From the NCBI GenBank assembly GCA_964599885.1, contig CAZRHH010000009.1, positions 1 through 64,000 of the forward strand: a DNA stretch of 64,000 nt. Direction: 5' to 3'. Under the pieces are notes generated by a model that was not told where the DNA came from, did not search any database, and saw only the letters and a program-made list of their open reading frames with translations. The stretch is from CAZRHH01 sp964599885 (GTDB lineage Bacteria; Chloroflexota; Dehalococcoidia; DSTF01; JACRBR01). Below, one piece after another: positions 50,914 to 59,714 of this stretch (its first letter is position 1; each line of letters opens with the position of its first letter). The translations under genes were made by a program, and so were the position numbers.

Positions 50914-51540
50914 TCAGAGACCAGAACGCGGCATCCGCTTCATCGTCCAGAAGTGCGGGCCGCCCTTCGGAATGTCGCCCTCGTGTACGATCGCGAAGCC
51001 GTGCTTTTCGTAGAACGTGACGTTGCGCGCTTTCATCGTTTCGAGATAGCACGGCAACGCCTCGGCATCCGCCTGCGCAAGCTTCGGCGCGATCAGCGCG
51101 CCGCCGACACCCTGTCCCTGGCGCGGAGGGTCGACCCCGAGCACCATGAGATACCAGTGCGGCTGCGGCATATCGCGGTCGTGCAGATGCTCGACGTGAT
51201 TCACCACCGTCAAGAAACGTCCGAACGCGCTGAAGCCGAAGTGGAGCGGCGCGGCCAGCATGCCAACCTGCGCCATCCGCCACGGCGACACCTTTTGCTG
51301 ACCCGGTGGCAGCCAGATCGCGTCGCCCTCGACGCCATCCGCCGTCGTGTAGATTTCGCCGAACTTGTTGCCGTACTTGGCCGCGGCGGTGAAGAACCAG
51401 GCCCCCGACTTCATCCGTGCCGCATCGTCGGGAAGAATGTACGTCATCATCGGATCGTCGTCGAACGCTCGCGCCAGTACGGCGCCCGATTCCCGGAGCT
51501 GGTCGGGCCGCGCCCGGATGGTGTTGGTTGCTGTTGTCAT
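50914..51540 (-). CDS. GNAT family N-acetyltransferase
   Basis: 208 aa from ATG 51540 with aggagg immediately upstream; the longer frame is rejected. Acetyl-CoA-binding P-loop VDPPRQGQGVGGALI after the beta4 strand HWYLMVLGV, and the late YLETMKARNVTFYEKHGFAIVHEGDIP. The ARAFDDDPMMTYILPD N-terminus is common in uncharacterised GNATs. Substrate unknown. Confidence 0.87.
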   Translation of the reverse strand: MTTATNTIRARPDQLRESGAVLARAFDDDPMMTYILPDDAARMKSGAWFFTAAAKYGNKFGEIYTTADGVEGDAIWLPPGQQKVSPWRMAQVGMLAAPLHFGFSAFGRFLTVVNHVEHLHDRDMPQPHWYLMVLGVDPPRQGQGVGGALIAPKLAQADAEALPCYLETMKARNVTFYEKHGFAIVHEGDIPKGGPHFWTMKRMPRSGL

Positions 51541-51755
51541 CGCTGCACCTCCTTCGTTCAGCGATCTTAGTCTTGTTGGCGCAAACGTCAATACGGAAGA
51601 TTCAGTTAGCGCGCCGTATTACCCGATCGGGCAACGGCGTGCCGAGATGTCGCAAGACTGTCAGCGCGGGGATACCGTCGTATCCGGCGCGCGATACCGG
51701 TTCCGGCATAGTGAGATTCGCGAACGACCCGCCAGATCAGAAAGGAGCCATCGCC

Positions 51756-51995
51756 ATGGAAAAGACGGAGAAGGTCCAGGAAGGCATGCCCGTCGTCTGC
51801 TCGGAGGATCAACAGTTCGGCACAGTCGACCGGGTCGAGGGAGACTCGATCAAGCTGACGAAGGATCAAACTGGCCAGCACCACTACATCCCCACGGAGT
51901 GGGTGACGGAGGTGGACGACAAGGTGCATATCGACCGGCCTGGGAAGCAGGCCATGCAGCAGTGGTCGACGGAGCCTCTGCGCCGGACGGCCTGA
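51756..51995 (+). CDS. DUF2171 family small protein
   Basis: 79 aa, ATG 51756 with aaaggag. Sequence VQEGMPVVCSEDQQFGTVDRVEGDSIKLTKDQTGQHHYIPTEWV is the DUF2171 beta-barrel pattern (PRC-barrel-like). Known only as a widespread small domain, sometimes stress-associated. Followed by an intrinsic terminator, so monocistronic. Confidence 0.85.
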   Translation: MEKTEKVQEGMPVVCSEDQQFGTVDRVEGDSIKLTKDQTGQHHYIPTEWVTEVDDKVHIDRPGKQAMQQWSTEPLRRTA

Positions 51996-52018
51996 TTCTC
52001 TGCGAACCGGACCAGATA

Positions 52019-52050
52019 GGGGAGGGAGATTCGCTCCCTTCCCTTCGTTT
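52019..52050 (+). terminator. Intrinsic terminator
   Basis: ggggagggag, loop attcg, ctcccttccc (one mismatch), followed by ttcgttttg. 24 nt after the DUF2171 stop. Confidence 0.6.
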
Positions 52051-52105
52051 TGCCCTGGGTTTCCGGTGAATCCGGCCAAATCCGCAACATTAGCCGACTC
52101 CCCGG

Positions 52106-52134
52106 TTGCGCTCGGGGTATATCAAGAGTTATAT
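52106..52134 (+). promoter_or_regulatory. Promoter candidate in an AT-rich patch
   Basis: TTGCGC (52106-52111), 17 nt, TTATAT (52129-52134), within a run of tatata words to 52150. Serves the 64-aa protein at 52191. Confidence 0.4.
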
Positions 52135-52190
52135 ATAAGTGTAGATATATGGAAGGAACGCCAATCCCTGACATCGACGAGGAGGTACCG

Positions 52191-52385
52191 ATGGTGGACT
52201 TCACTGGCAGCCTGGCCCCGTACATGTACGAAGTGCTCCGCGGCGACATCGATCGCGAAGCGAACAAGCGGCACTGGAACCGGCGCTTGCGCGAGCTTCG
52301 GGCCAAGGATCACGCGAAGGATCGTGGCGAGACGACGATCATCGTCGTGAAGCCCGACAATCTGGCTGGCCCGCACAAGTTCTAA
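52191..52385 (+). CDS. Small hypothetical protein, 64 aa
   Basis: ATG 52191 with gaggaggt at 52179; ATG 52149 in the same frame would add 14 residues. Basic helical middle (REANKRHWNRRLRELRAKDHAKDRGE) between short hydrophobic ends (SLAPYMYEVLRGD; TTIIVVKPDNL). No family recognised. Its own promoter and ribosome-binding site support a real gene. Confidence 0.6.
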   Translation: MVDFTGSLAPYMYEVLRGDIDREANKRHWNRRLRELRAKDHAKDRGETTIIVVKPDNLAGPHKF

Positions 52386-52546
52386 CCGCGCGCTCCGCCG
52401 CGAAGGTACGGACGCCGGAGACTGGATCCGTTCCAGCTTCGCGCGAACCCACGCAGCCTGTCGCGCGCTCGGTCTAGAATGATTCGAGCGACGGGCACAG
52501 TCGCCGTAGACGGCGCGCGTCGAGCCGTGACACAGAGGATAATCGT

Positions 52547-53179
52547 TTGTCGCTGAAACATGCGCTTCTCGGGCTACTCACGCACCGCCCGATGACCGGC
52601 TACGAACTCAAGCAGTTCTTCGACTCGTCGGTCCAGCACTTCTGGAACGCGGAGCTGAGCCAGATCTACCCGACGCTGAAGTCGCTCGAGGAGAGCGCGT
52701 ACGTCGAGAAGCGCGTCGAGGTGCAGGACAACAGGCCGAACCGCAAGATCTATGAGGTCACAGACAGCGGGCGCGAAGAGCTGCTGCGCTGGATTCGCGA
52801 GCCGCAGCCGCTGGCACAGTTGCGCGACTCCTTCATGATCAAGATCTTCTTCGGGGCGGAGATGCCTGTCGAAGACATGCTGCTGCTCATGCGACGGCAG
52901 ATGGAAGAGCACCAGATGGTGCTGGCGTTCGCCGAGACGGTGCTGCGGGGCCGGATCCGCGACGCCGTGCATTACGAAAAGCACAACACTAAGACCGGCG
53001 TCTACTGGAATCTGACGCTGGAGATGGCGATGTCATACCGCCGCGCCTACATCGATTGGTGCGAGCGCTCGATGCATCTGCTCGAGGAAGCCGTCCTCGA
53101 AGAAGGGCCGTCCGAACTCACATCGCACAGCCACGGCGCCGACGGCGCAGTACTGCCGCCCGGCGCCGCTTCCGCCTAG
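52547..53179 (+). CDS. PadR family transcriptional regulator
   Basis: 210 aa. TTG at 52547 is chosen from the agagga 9-10 nt upstream and the perfect PadR N-terminus SLKHALLGLLTHRPMTGYELKQFFD. Winged helix with QIYPTLKSLEESAYVEKRVE and the beta wing KIYEVTDSGREELLRW, followed by a Vir-like C-terminal helical dimerisation domain. Usually represses a neighbouring or distant membrane/transport operon. The CorC/TlyC operon 78 nt downstream is a possible target. Confidence 0.9.
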   Translation: MSLKHALLGLLTHRPMTGYELKQFFDSSVQHFWNAELSQIYPTLKSLEESAYVEKRVEVQDNRPNRKIYEVTDSGREELLRWIREPQPLAQLRDSFMIKIFFGAEMPVEDMLLLMRRQMEEHQMVLAFAETVLRGRIRDAVHYEKHNTKTGVYWNLTLEMAMSYRRAYIDWCERSMHLLEEAVLEEGPSELTSHSHGADGAVLPPGAASA

Positions 53180-53257
53180 CCGTCATTTGATCAGATATGA
53201 TGCGGTAGCGCCCACACACGTTGCGCGCCCAAGCGGCCAAGAGTCCGTACACGCCGA

Positions 53258-54577
53258 ATGTTAGACACCCCGTTCGCGGGCTTGAGCCTCCCGCTTCTCC
53301 AAGAGTCGTCGTCGTCACTCTCCATACCACTGTCGCTTGCGCTCGTGTTGTTCTTCACCGGCCTCGCCGGTTACGCGCTCGTCAACGCGATCGAGATCGC
53401 TGTCGTCGCATCGAACCGCCTTCGCGTACGGGCGGCAGCCGAAGCCGGCAGCCGGCGCGCCATCGCGCTCGACAAGCTCAAGCACGAACAGGAAACGTTC
53501 TTCGGCGTCATCGTCGTGCTGCAGAACGTCTCCGTATTCCTCGTTTCCACTGCCGGTACGGTGATCGCGGTCGATCTGTTCGGGGATTGGGGCTTCATCT
53601 TCAGCCTCGTCGCCATTCCGCTGATCTCGACCGAGTTCGGCGAATACACACCGAAGGTCCTGGCGTCGCGCGTTGCAGAGCCCATCGCCTACTTCTTCGC
53701 TCTGCCGCTGCAAGCGCTCGTCTGGGTCATGCAGCCGCTGATCAAGGCGCTTGCCATCGTGCCGAACCTGTTTTCGACGAAGGGCACGGCGCAGACCGTC
53801 ACCGAGGCGGAGTTGCGGATGATGATCGACATCGGCGCCGAAGAAGGCACCGTCGGCGAGGATCAGGCAGAACTGCTGGAGCGCGTGTTTCAGTTCCACG
53901 ACCGGCGCGTCAACGAGATCATGATCCCGCGCACCGAAGTCGTCTGGCTTGAGAAGGACGAGACGCTCGCGGAGTTTTATGAGACGTACAAGGAGTCGCC
54001 TCGGTCCCGCTTCCCGGTGTACGACGACACGGTCGACAACGTCGTCGGCATCGTCAGCATCAAGGACGTGCTGCGCGCGCTCGCGGAGGGGTCGATCGAG
54101 CCGCAAACGCCGCTTGCGTCCGTCATCCGTCCCGCTTCCTTCGTGCCGGAAACGAAGCTGATCAGCGCGCTGTTCTGGCAGATGCAGGACGAGCGCCAGC
54201 AAATGTCCGTCGTGGTTGATGAGTATGGCGGCGTGGCCGGCATCGTCACGCTTGAACTGCTGATCGAAGAGATGGTCGGCAGTGTCGGTGACGAGCTGGG
54301 CGACGAGGAACAGGAGTTCTCGGCGATCGACGAACACACGACGCGCGTGGATGGCGGCATGAGCATCTTCGACCTGAAGGATGAACTCGAGATCGCGTTG
54401 CCGGAGGGGGACTACGAGACGGTCGCCGGTTTCGTGCTAGAGCGGCTCGGCCACATCCCGCGCACCGGCGAATCGCTGACGATCGATGGCTACAAGATCA
54501 CCGTCTCGGATGTGAAGGGCGTGAAGATCGAATCGGTCGTGATCACCCGCACAGAACTGGCGGCTCGCCCGTCATGA
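53258..54577 (+). CDS. CNNM/CorC-type transporter-associated protein (TlyC-like)
   Basis: 439 aa, ATG 53258. Order: DUF21/CNNM membrane domain with about four transmembrane helices (1-170), acidic region, a CBS pair (about 205-325: NEIMIPRTEVVWLEKD and VVDEYGGVAGIVTLELLIEEMVG), and the CorC_HlyC C-terminal domain (about 350-430). Known: Mg2+/Co2+ efflux or regulation; called hemolysin only by history. First gene of a coupled operon: its stop overlaps the next start as ATGA. Confidence 0.9.
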   Translation: MLDTPFAGLSLPLLQESSSSLSIPLSLALVLFFTGLAGYALVNAIEIAVVASNRLRVRAAAEAGSRRAIALDKLKHEQETFFGVIVVLQNVSVFLVSTAGTVIAVDLFGDWGFIFSLVAIPLISTEFGEYTPKVLASRVAEPIAYFFALPLQALVWVMQPLIKALAIVPNLFSTKGTAQTVTEAELRMMIDIGAEEGTVGEDQAELLERVFQFHDRRVNEIMIPRTEVVWLEKDETLAEFYETYKESPRSRFPVYDDTVDNVVGIVSIKDVLRALAEGSIEPQTPLASVIRPASFVPETKLISALFWQMQDERQQMSVVVDEYGGVAGIVTLELLIEEMVGSVGDELGDEEQEFSAIDEHTTRVDGGMSIFDLKDELEIALPEGDYETVAGFVLERLGHIPRTGESLTIDGYKITVSDVKGVKIESVVITRTELAARPS

Positions 54578-55269
54578 AGGTCCAGCGGCTTCGCCTGACG
54601 TTCACGCGCGGCGAAGAGATGAAGTACATCACGCATCTTGACCTGATGCGCTTCTGGGAGCGTGCGCTGCGTCGTGCCGAGATTCCCGTCGCGTATTCGG
54701 AGGGCTTCTCACCGCATGCGCAGATCGCGCTCGCCTCGCCGCTGCCGGTGGGCACCACGAGCGATGCCGAGCTGATGGATGTCTTTCTGGACCGGACGAT
54801 GACGCCGCGCGAGTTTCGCGAACTGGCGGCGCCGCAACTGCCGCCCGCGGTGACGATCGCGCGCATCGAAGAAGCCGGGATGGCGTTGCCCTCGCTGCAG
54901 GCCGAAGTGCGATCGGCGGAGTACGAGGTGGACGTTACGCCGGCACCGGGTTTCGATACCGCCGCGGCGATCGCCGCCTTCCTCGCCGCAGAGAGCGTGC
55001 CGTGGGAACACAAGCGCGACAACGAGACACGCTCGTATGACATCCGGGCCCAGGTGCTCGACCTCAGCGTGACTCCGGGCGGCGCGGATCCGTGCGTGCG
55101 TCTTCGCATGGTGCTGAAGAACGACAACACGGGCAGCGGCCGCCCCGACCAGGTGACGGCGGCGCTCGGCCTGCCGGCGCCCTTGCGCGTACACCGCACG
55201 AAGCTCGTGCTGGCGGGCACGTCGCCCGCGCACGAGGCGTGGCGCAAGCGCGGCCGGTTCGCGGGCTGA
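54574..55269 (+). CDS. TIGR03936/DUF2344 protein, usually linked to a radical SAM enzyme
   Basis: 231 aa. Signature MKVQRLRLTFTRGEEMKYITHLDLMRFWERALRRAEIPVAYSEGFSPHAQI. In most bacteria this domain is fused to or directly follows a radical SAM protein (TIGR03960) near obg/rne. Here no radical SAM gene is present within the window, and the neighbours are a CorC-like protein and a histidine phosphatase. Biochemical role unknown. Confidence 0.85.
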   Translation: MKVQRLRLTFTRGEEMKYITHLDLMRFWERALRRAEIPVAYSEGFSPHAQIALASPLPVGTTSDAELMDVFLDRTMTPREFRELAAPQLPPAVTIARIEEAGMALPSLQAEVRSAEYEVDVTPAPGFDTAAAIAAFLAAESVPWEHKRDNETRSYDIRAQVLDLSVTPGGADPCVRLRMVLKNDNTGSGRPDQVTAALGLPAPLRVHRTKLVLAGTSPAHEAWRKRGRFAG

Positions 55270-55916
55270 TGCGCCTCGTACTGATCCGTCACGGCGAGAC
55301 CGAACACAACCGCGGCAACATCACGCTTGGCCGCGCCGACGCGCCGCTGAACGAGCGCGGGCGCTTGCAGGCGGCTGCGCTCGCCGGCTCGTTTGCCGCG
55401 CCGCCGGACGCCATCTATTCCAGCCCGCTCGGCCGTGCTCACGACACCGCGCTGGCCATCGGTCGCGCGAGTGGCGTTGGCGTCACGATCGATGAGGGGT
55501 TGATCGAGATGGACGTGGGCGAGATGGAGCATCTCACCGTCGCGGAGCTGCGCGAGCGCTACCCGGACTTCCTGGGAATTTGGCTTTCGGGCGGGGCCGG
55601 CGAAGCGCGGATGCCGGGTGGGGAGTCGCTGCTGGACGTGCAGGGACGCGCGTGGGCGGCGGCAGAACGCTTGCGCGACGCTCATCCGGAAGGGGTCGTG
55701 GTGGCGGTGACGCACAATTTTGTGATTCTGACGCTCGTTTGCCGGGCGCTCGGGCTGCCGCTGGGCCGGTTCCGGCGGATTCGGCAGGCTCTGGCGGCCA
55801 AGACGGTACTCGACATAACCGCTGAGAGCGCCGTGCTTCTGCGTCTCAACGATGACGCCCACCTGATCGCTGCCGGAATTGCCGATGATCCTGTGAGAAG
55901 GGAGGCGCGCCCATGA
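55269..55916 (+). CDS. Histidine phosphatase (phosphoglycerate mutase-like)
   Basis: 215 aa. ATG 55269 shares a base with the preceding TGA (TGATG). RHG motif LIRHGETEHNRG, second catalytic set SSPLGRAHDTA, EMDVGEMEHLT, and the late His VTHNFVILTL. Known for broad phosphatases (alpha-ribazole phosphatase CobC, GpmB, sugar phosphatases). No cobalamin context here, so substrate unknown. Confidence 0.9.
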   Translation: MRLVLIRHGETEHNRGNITLGRADAPLNERGRLQAAALAGSFAAPPDAIYSSPLGRAHDTALAIGRASGVGVTIDEGLIEMDVGEMEHLTVAELRERYPDFLGIWLSGGAGEARMPGGESLLDVQGRAWAAAERLRDAHPEGVVVAVTHNFVILTLVCRALGLPLGRFRRIRQALAAKTVLDITAESAVLLRLNDDAHLIAAGIADDPVRREARP

Positions 55917-56203
55917 ATGACGTGCATGCCACCGGAGCTACCGAGCTGCTGCCGCGAGAAGCCACGCGCGTGCGCGTGTTCACGCCTTCGGGCATCGTCG
56001 AAGGGGAGTACCATCACCCGCCCGGGATCCGGCTGAGCGATTCGCTCCGGAATGCGGCGACTGGCGAGCGGTACCTGTTGCTCACTGATGTCTCGATCCG
56101 CAGCGCGACCGGCGGCGAACTGCCGGGCGACGTTTCGTCGGCGGCGTTCATCCTGATCAACACGCAGCACGCCAGCGTTATCGTGCCGATCGGCGAGCAA
56201 TAG
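55913..56203 (+). CDS. Small conserved-looking protein of unknown function
   Basis: 96 aa, ATGA overlap with the phosphatase and gggaggcg upstream. Beta-rich (RVRVFTPSGIVEGEYHHPPGIRLSDSLRN...YLLLTDVSIR...FILINTQHASVIVPI), resembling the DUF6812-like or Sm-like small barrels that sit near signalling genes. Last gene of the coupled operon. Function unknown. Confidence 0.65.
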   Translation: MNDVHATGATELLPREATRVRVFTPSGIVEGEYHHPPGIRLSDSLRNAATGERYLLLTDVSIRSATGGELPGDVSSAAFILINTQHASVIVPIGEQ

Positions 56204-56269
56204 GCGCGGGGTACGTTCGCGGCCGGCGATGCTATAGTTCGGCGTTCAAGCTGAATCCAGGAGCACGCC

Positions 56270-56761
56270 GTGCCGGTCGACCCGCAGGAATTCCGTTCGA
56301 TCATTGGCCACTTCGCGACCGGCGTGACCGTGATCACGACGGCAGCCGACGGTCGGCTACAGGGCATGACGGCCAACGCCGTCACGTCCCTGTCGCTCGA
56401 TCCCGTCATGGTGCTCGTCTGCGTCGACAAGGCGACGCACACGCACGGCATCCTCGAAGAGAGCGGCGTCTTCGCCGTGAACATCCTCACGGAGCATCAG
56501 GAAGACGTTTCGCGGCTGTTCGCGAAGCGCGCCGAGCCGGAGTTCGGCACGCTGAGAGGGGAGCAGTTCGAGCTGGGAGAGACGGGCGCGCCGATTCTGG
56601 CGGACTGCCTCGCGTACCTCGAGTGCCGCGTCAAGGACGTGCTGATCGGCGGCGATCACTCGATCTTCCTCGGCGAGGTCGTGAACGAACGTATCGTCAA
56701 CGACACGAAACCGCTGGTGTTCTTTCGCGGCAAGTATCACGCGCTCATCGAAGCGACGTAG
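56270..56761 (+). CDS. Flavin reductase-like FMN-binding protein
   Basis: 163 aa, GTG 56270 after caggag. Flavin_Reduct fold: FRSIIGHFATGVTVITT, LQGMTANAVTSLSLDPVMVLVCVDK, SGVFAVNILTEHQEDVSRLFA and GDHSIFLGEVV. Reduces FMN/FAD with NAD(P)H for two-component monooxygenases, or is a stand-alone flavoprotein. No oxygenase partner nearby. Confidence 0.92.
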   Translation: MPVDPQEFRSIIGHFATGVTVITTAADGRLQGMTANAVTSLSLDPVMVLVCVDKATHTHGILEESGVFAVNILTEHQEDVSRLFAKRAEPEFGTLRGEQFELGETGAPILADCLAYLECRVKDVLIGGDHSIFLGEVVNERIVNDTKPLVFFRGKYHALIEAT

Positions 56762-56782
56762 CGGCGAGGCGACGCAGCCACT

Positions 56783-58078
56783 ATGGCCGATAGTTCCGCA
56801 TCATCGCCCGCCGTCGTGCCTCTGTCCGGCCGGGTCATCGCTATCGACATCGTGCGTGGCTTCGCGATCCTCTGGGTGATCCTGTACCACCTGTGGACGG
56901 ACATCCGGTTTGGTGAGGGCGGATTTGGTGCGATTCTGACCGGTCAGGACACGTTCCGCGCCGTCCCGAACGAACTCACTTCGGGCGCGTTCCCCGGCAA
57001 TTTGACGGCGATTTCGGATGCGTTTCTGCGCGTCGGCTATCTCGGCGTGCCGCTGTTCATGATGCTCAGCGGGCTCTCGCTGACGCTCGTCGCCATGCGC
57101 CGCGACCGCCCGATCGATGCACCGCGCTTTGTGTACCAGCGTTTCCGCCGCGTGATGATCCCGTACTGGGTGGGCTTCGTTTGGACGCTGGCCTTCATCG
57201 CCGCGATCGCATTCGTGCAGTGGCAACGGCATGGAGGCGAGAGCTTCCTGCACTTCTACCAGCACGGCGACGTGCGCATAAACGCCGAGCAGTTGTTCGC
57301 CGGTGCGCTCCTCGTGCCCCGCATGTTCTCCAACGACCTCCAGTTCGCGCCCGAAGGATCGCTCTGGTTCGTCGTCGTGATCCTGCAGTATTACCTGCTC
57401 TTTCCGATCCTGCTCCCGATACTGAAGCGCATCGGTCCCTGGCCTTTTCTCGCAGCGGCACTGGCGATCACTATCACTTCGCTGAGTGTCGTCGTCGCGG
57501 TCGATGGCAATCTCATCTTCAAGCGTCATCTCATCGAGACCGCCGTGCCGTTCCGCTTCTTTGAGTTCGCGCTCGGCATGACGGCCGCGTACCTGATGGT
57601 CGAGCGGCCGGAGTTCATCACCGAGTATCTCCGCGTGCCGCTTGACATCGCCGGCATCGTTGTCATCGGCGGCCTGCTGTTCCTCGGCGGCGTCATGCTC
57701 GATTCGCTGGGCGCGCAGGGGGCCTTCCAGGTGCCGATGGTCATCCTCGGCATGACGCTCATCGTCCTGCCGCTCATCGCCAAAACCCCCGGCACGGTTG
57801 AATCGAGCGTTCCCGGCCGCGTGATCGCCTGGGTGGGTGTCATCTCGTACACCGTGCTGATTGTCAACGAACCGCTGCGCTCGGTGACGCACCAGATGTA
57901 CGTCGATAACGCCCGCGATGGCTGGAAGTTTCTCTGGGTGGGCGTGCTGTACATGCCCCTCACCCTGCTGCTCGCCCGCCCGCTCGCGGTGCTGCTCGGC
58001 CTGGTCGAGAGAGCGCCCGGGGACACTCCCGCGGCAGGGTTGACGTCACCAAACGACACGCCGCCTTTACACGCCTGA
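56783..58078 (+). CDS. Acyltransferase family 3 membrane protein (OafA-like)
   Basis: 431 aa, ATG 56783. About ten to eleven transmembrane helices. The N-terminal IVRGFAILWVILYHLW carries the conserved His of acyltransferase_3, followed by RRVMIPYWVGF and SLWFVVVILQYYLLFP. Known: O-acetylates or acylates surface polysaccharides, peptidoglycan or lipids. The downstream GT-C-like genes support a cell-envelope context. Confidence 0.85.
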   Translation: MADSSASSPAVVPLSGRVIAIDIVRGFAILWVILYHLWTDIRFGEGGFGAILTGQDTFRAVPNELTSGAFPGNLTAISDAFLRVGYLGVPLFMMLSGLSLTLVAMRRDRPIDAPRFVYQRFRRVMIPYWVGFVWTLAFIAAIAFVQWQRHGGESFLHFYQHGDVRINAEQLFAGALLVPRMFSNDLQFAPEGSLWFVVVILQYYLLFPILLPILKRIGPWPFLAAALAITITSLSVVVAVDGNLIFKRHLIETAVPFRFFEFALGMTAAYLMVERPEFITEYLRVPLDIAGIVVIGGLLFLGGVMLDSLGAQGAFQVPMVILGMTLIVLPLIAKTPGTVESSVPGRVIAWVGVISYTVLIVNEPLRSVTHQMYVDNARDGWKFLWVGVLYMPLTLLLARPLAVLLGLVERAPGDTPAAGLTSPNDTPPLHA

Positions 58079-58196
58079 ACAGTTCCGAGGCTGCACCCTG
58101 TATTGAAGTCGGTTATGGTCGATGCTAGTATCGGACGAAACAGAGGGCTGTCCCGGATTGAATACGGTACCGATGCTTTGCGGGGAACGCGCGTAG

Positions 58197-59705
58197 ATGG
58201 CCGTTGTCGCCAGTCATGCCTCCATGTTCGACCGTCCGCATGATCGTGCGCTGATCACCGCCTTGCGCGCAGCTTGCCGCCACGTCCCCATTCTCCTTGT
58301 CGTCGCGCTCGTCATCGGCATCCACGCGCCGACGATGGAGTTCTACTTCTTTGGGGACGACTTCCTCGTGCTGGGCGACATCCAGACGCGCAGTTTTCCG
58401 GCCTACATGAACGATGTCGTCATGCTGCGCGATCTGACGCCCAACTGGCGCCCGCTCACGATGGCCGTCTACTACGCCGAGTTCCAGCTCTTTGGCTTCG
58501 ACGCGATGGCCTGGCGCATCGTCAACCTGTCGCTTCACGTCGCCAGCGTGATCGTGCTCTACGCGCTGGTGCTGTCGCTGACGAAGCGCGTCTTCGTGGC
58601 CGCGGGCGCCGCGCTCATCTTCGGCGTCTCGGCCTCGGCCGTACACACGGTGACGTACATCACCGCGTTCCCGCACGTGTTCAGCGAGTTCTTGCTGCTT
58701 TCGTCGCTGTATTCTCTGCACCGCTACGTCGATGGCGGCGAGCGACGACCGGCGTGGTACTGGCTCTCGTTCACGCTGTTCGTCGCGGGCTTCCTCGCGA
58801 ACGAGGGCGGCGTCGTCATCGGCGCCGTGCTGCTGGTGTATTTCGCGACCTCATCACTCGTGAAGCGCCGCGATCTGCTCGATTTCACGATCAAGATGCT
58901 GCCGTTCGCGCTCGCGTCGGCACTGCTGGTCAGCGGCCTGAGCGGCTGCGGCTGTCAGGGTGTCGACGCCGGATTCTACGGCGTCGGCTGGCACATCCCG
59001 AAAGAGACGTGGGTGTACATGTCGCGGCTCGCGTACCCGGTCGGCGCGATCGCGCTCGAACCGTCTGCGATGGAGTGGGCGTGGGGTTCGGTCGTCGCCG
59101 GATTCGCGATCTTCTTCTTCATCCGCGGCCCGCACATCGCACGCTTCGCAGCCGTCGGGATGGTGATCGCCCTGATGCCGTACACGCCCGGCAAGATCTG
59201 GACAGCGACCCGCTACACGTACATGGCGCTGCCGTTCTTCGCCATCCTGGTCGCGATTACCGCGGGCTTCGTCCACCACCACGTGGTGCGGCTCAATCGT
59301 CCGCTGGGCCACGTGCTGGCAGCGGCGGCGTTGTTCGCCGTCGGCGGGCTCTACGCCTGGCAAACGGTTCACCAGACCCAGCCGTTTTTGAAGGAAACGG
59401 ACCGATGGGAGCTGCTCGCGACGGAGCTGCGCGCTAATTACGCGACCGTACCCGCCGGCAGCACGATCCTGGTCATCGATGACGAGGGGCAGTGGTCCAA
59501 CCCCTACTGGCAGCCGACGTGGATGACATCCGTAGGCCACGCGCTGTATGGTAGCGATGTCACCGTCCGCGCGATGTCGTCGAGCGACCTTGAGCGGCTG
59601 CAGCAGAGCCTCGACACGGAGCCGTTTCTCGTACAGTACACAGACGGTCATCTCGTGGGAGTCTCATCGGCCACTGTGAAGTACCAGCAGGTGCAGCAGG
59701 AGTAG
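58197..59705 (+). CDS. Polytopic GT-C-like membrane glycosyltransferase
   Basis: 502 aa, ATG 58197. About eleven transmembrane helices, first one near residue 30. An acidic pair FFGDDF (first periplasmic loop) corresponds to the metal/catalytic Asp of GT-C enzymes. The loop LTPNWRPLTMAVYYAEFQLFG is typical of TMTC/ArnT-like proteins. The C-terminal ~120 residues are a soluble periplasmic domain (ELRANYATVPAGSTILVIDDEGQW). Likely uses polyprenyl-phosphate sugar donors. Specificity unknown. Confidence 0.75.
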   Translation: MAVVASHASMFDRPHDRALITALRAACRHVPILLVVALVIGIHAPTMEFYFFGDDFLVLGDIQTRSFPAYMNDVVMLRDLTPNWRPLTMAVYYAEFQLFGFDAMAWRIVNLSLHVASVIVLYALVLSLTKRVFVAAGAALIFGVSASAVHTVTYITAFPHVFSEFLLLSSLYSLHRYVDGGERRPAWYWLSFTLFVAGFLANEGGVVIGAVLLVYFATSSLVKRRDLLDFTIKMLPFALASALLVSGLSGCGCQGVDAGFYGVGWHIPKETWVYMSRLAYPVGAIALEPSAMEWAWGSVVAGFAIFFFIRGPHIARFAAVGMVIALMPYTPGKIWTATRYTYMALPFFAILVAITAGFVHHHVVRLNRPLGHVLAAAALFAVGGLYAWQTVHQTQPFLKETDRWELLATELRANYATVPAGSTILVIDDEGQWSNPYWQPTWMTSVGHALYGSDVTVRAMSSSDLERLQQSLDTEPFLVQYTDGHLVGVSSATVKYQQVQQE

Positions 59706-59714
59706 CGAACCGGC

